Shown here one piece after another: positions 58,739 through 60,026 of a DNA stretch of 60,026 nucleotides. Numbering within the stretch: position 1 is the stretch's first letter; every line of letters starts with the position of its first letter. Below the pieces are notes generated by a model. It did not search any database. It saw only the letters and a list, made by a program, of their open reading frames with translations, and had not been told where the DNA came from. Position numbers and translations under genes: made by a program. Source of the DNA: Paenibacillus glycanilyticus NBRC 16618 (GTDB lineage: Bacteria; Bacillota; Bacilli; Paenibacillales; Paenibacillaceae); the NCBI RefSeq assembly GCF_004000805.1, contig NZ_BILY01000041.1:1-60026 (forward strand). Direction: 5' to 3'.

Positions 58739-60026
58739 TGGACGGCTGCTGCCGGGAAGCTCGATTTGCGCGGCATGAGGGATGCCACTCCGCAGGGCAG
58801 CCCGGATATGCTCATGGCAGGTAAACAGAATCAATTGGCGCGATAACGACAATTCGCCAAGCAATTGGGCGACGGCTTGCAGGCGCTGGCGGTCGAAGTT
58901 AACAAACAAATCATCCAGCAGCAGCGGCATGCCCGCTGCTGCTGTTCGTTCTACGGCAAGCGCAAGCCGCATGGCCAGATACACCAGCTCGGCTGTGCCG
59001 CGGCTTAACATAACGGAATCGACTAATCGGTTATCCGACGTCTCGAGCCGGAGCGAAGGCTGGTCCGGGGTCGTCATCACCCGGATATATCGCCCCTCCG
59101 TAAGACGGCGTACAAATTCGCTTGCCAGCTTCAGCAAGGCGGGCTGCCGTTCTTCCTCGTATATCCGTCTCGTTGTCCGAATGAGGGAGGCGCTGACAGC
59201 CAGCATGGCATAACGCTCGGCATCCTGAGTGATCCGGGCAAGCGTCATTTCCTTGACGGCCAGCAGCTCCCGGCGCTTCTCCTCCTGCAGCAAATGCTCA
59301 AGCTGCTGGCGCAGTCTTCCCCGCTTATCGAGCAGATCCCCCCTGTTCCTCTCCAGCTGCTCGGCTTCCAATTGAAGCCGCTCGCAAAGCTGCTTCAGCT
59401 CATCTCCGTCGTGGCTGGTGAGCAGCAGCTCAAGTTCCTTTAACCGTTCCTCCGACATGCCTGCTTCGATCTCGATCCGCAGCTTATTCCGTTCGTTATC
59501 GATGGCTTCCAATCGATTCCGGTGAACGAGAACGGCTGCAAATTCGGCTTCGTTATGGAAACCGGCAGCTTCCGTAAGCTGTCGGATGGAAGAGTTGAGC
59601 TGCTGCTGCTTGTCTCCGACCGCCGTTAAGGCTAATTGAAGAGCTTGAAGCCGCTCATCCAGCCGGGCGGCTTCTTCCTGCGCCGCTGCCTGCCGGCGCA
59701 GCTCCGCCTGCAGGAGCCGCAATGCCAATGCGGGCTCCACGGGAAGACGCTGCGCCGCGTCCGGGAAGGCGGCGCAAAGCTCCGCCGCGCGGACCTCGAA
59801 CGCGGCAAGCTGGGCGTTGGCCGCGGCGAGCTTCGCTGCGCGGCGGTCCCGCTGCTGGAGCCGGTGCAAAGCTTGCTCGGCAAGCTCGAATATTTCGAGC
59901 GCTGCATCCGGCGACATGTCCGGCAGCGCTATCGCTTCCAGCCAGCCGCGCCATTGCCGGGCAGCGGCTGCACGCTCTTCCGCCGCGGCGGCGGCAGCCT
60001 CGCGGCGTTCGCCGGCGGCAGCGCGA
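58703..60026 (-). CDS. YhaN-like AAA ATPase, C-terminal part only
   Basis: The frame stays open to the window edge (441 codons seen). Long Ala/Glu/Arg/Leu coiled coils fill the visible N-terminal portion (EERAAAARQWRGWLEAIALP, RRAAKLAAANAQLAAFEVRA), followed by the C-terminal ABC-type ATPase lobe: signature MLSRGTAELVYLAMRLALAV, Walker B MPLLLDDLFVNFDRQRL and the D-loop. This is the plan of SbcC/Rad50-like proteins; the end matches the YhaN group, which in Bacillus works with a nuclease related to SbcD (YhaO). The N-terminal Walker A lies outside the window. Confidence 0.85.
   Translation of the reverse strand, partial: RAAAGERREAAAAAAEERAAAARQWRGWLEAIALPDMSPDAALEIFELAEQALHRLQQRDRRAAKLAAANAQLAAFEVRAAELCAAFPDAAQRLPVEPALALRLLQAELRRQAAAQEEAARLDERLQALQLALTAVGDKQQQLNSSIRQLTEAAGFHNEAEFAAVLVHRNRLEAIDNERNKLRIEIEAGMSEERLKELELLLTSHDGDELKQLCERLQLEAEQLERNRGDLLDKRGRLRQQLEHLLQEEKRRELLAVKEMTLARITQDAERYAMLAVSASLIRTTRRIYEEERQPALLKLASEFVRRLTEGRYIRVMTTPDQPSLRLETSDNRLVDSVMLSRGTAELVYLAMRLALAVERTAAAGMPLLLDDLFVNFDRQRLQAVAQLLGELSLSRQLILFTCHEHIRAALRSGIPHAAQIELPGSSRPLVSHPSSDDQV

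Overview
The window looks like a chromosomal segment of a Paenibacillus-type member of the Bacillota. Reasons: strong AGGAGG-type ribosome binding sites with frequent TTG and GTG starts, an rbsRKDACB operon in Bacillus order, YqzE, YqhG, YqhH-like and YkvI-like proteins, a B12-dependent ribonucleotide reductase, and many ABC sugar importers and small regulators. All calls come from reading the sequence and recalling protein families; no search was run.

Layout. 0-8 kb: a cut-off secreted protein, a SIMPL-domain protein, a CUT1-type carbohydrate ABC importer (binding protein, terminator hairpin, two permeases), a DUF1835 protein, a DUF2798 membrane protein and an AraC regulator. 8-13.3 kb: a GH105 hydrolase and a heterodimeric BmrCD-like drug exporter operon headed by a 113-aa protein, with paired GTATAC operators over its promoter. 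13.4-19.9 kb: two DMT transporters, a ykkC-family riboswitch in front of an ABC-2 (DUF990-type) exporter operon, a DUF3817 protein fused at its stop codon to an ABC-2 permease remnant, and a LysR regulator. 19.9-22.8 kb: MerR-SDR operon facing a DinB / quinol monooxygenase / DJ-1 operon whose first gene has an in-frame amber stop. 23-29.6 kb: complete rbs operon and a LysR gene.

29.7-44.6 kb is visibly richer in A+T than both flanks and reads like an acquired island. It holds a UgtP-like glycolipid synthase gene overlapping an LtaA-like MFS gene, in one operon with a sensor kinase and response regulator; a DedA operon; two COG4705-type membrane paralogs; a secreted phosphoesterase; an aspartoacylase-like enzyme; two further glycosyltransferases; a short tyrosinase-like protein; and small membrane or hypothetical genes. 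Four transcription units have TTHAYA-like hexamers repeated at an 11-bp period in front of them, the layout of PhoP-type boxes. Together these suggest an envelope or glycolipid remodelling locus under an OmpR-type regulator, possibly linked to phosphate limitation.

44.7-60 kb returns to the core style: aldo/keto reductase, a graveyard with IS110 and DEAD-box helicase fragments, nrdJ with a likely NrdR box, yqhH-yqhG, yqzE, a cell-wall amidase, a divergent polysaccharide deacetylase, two identical tRNA-Leu(CAG) genes each with its own promoter and terminator, xpt, a lipoprotein, ykvI, and the C-terminal part of a YhaN-like AAA ATPase running off the end.
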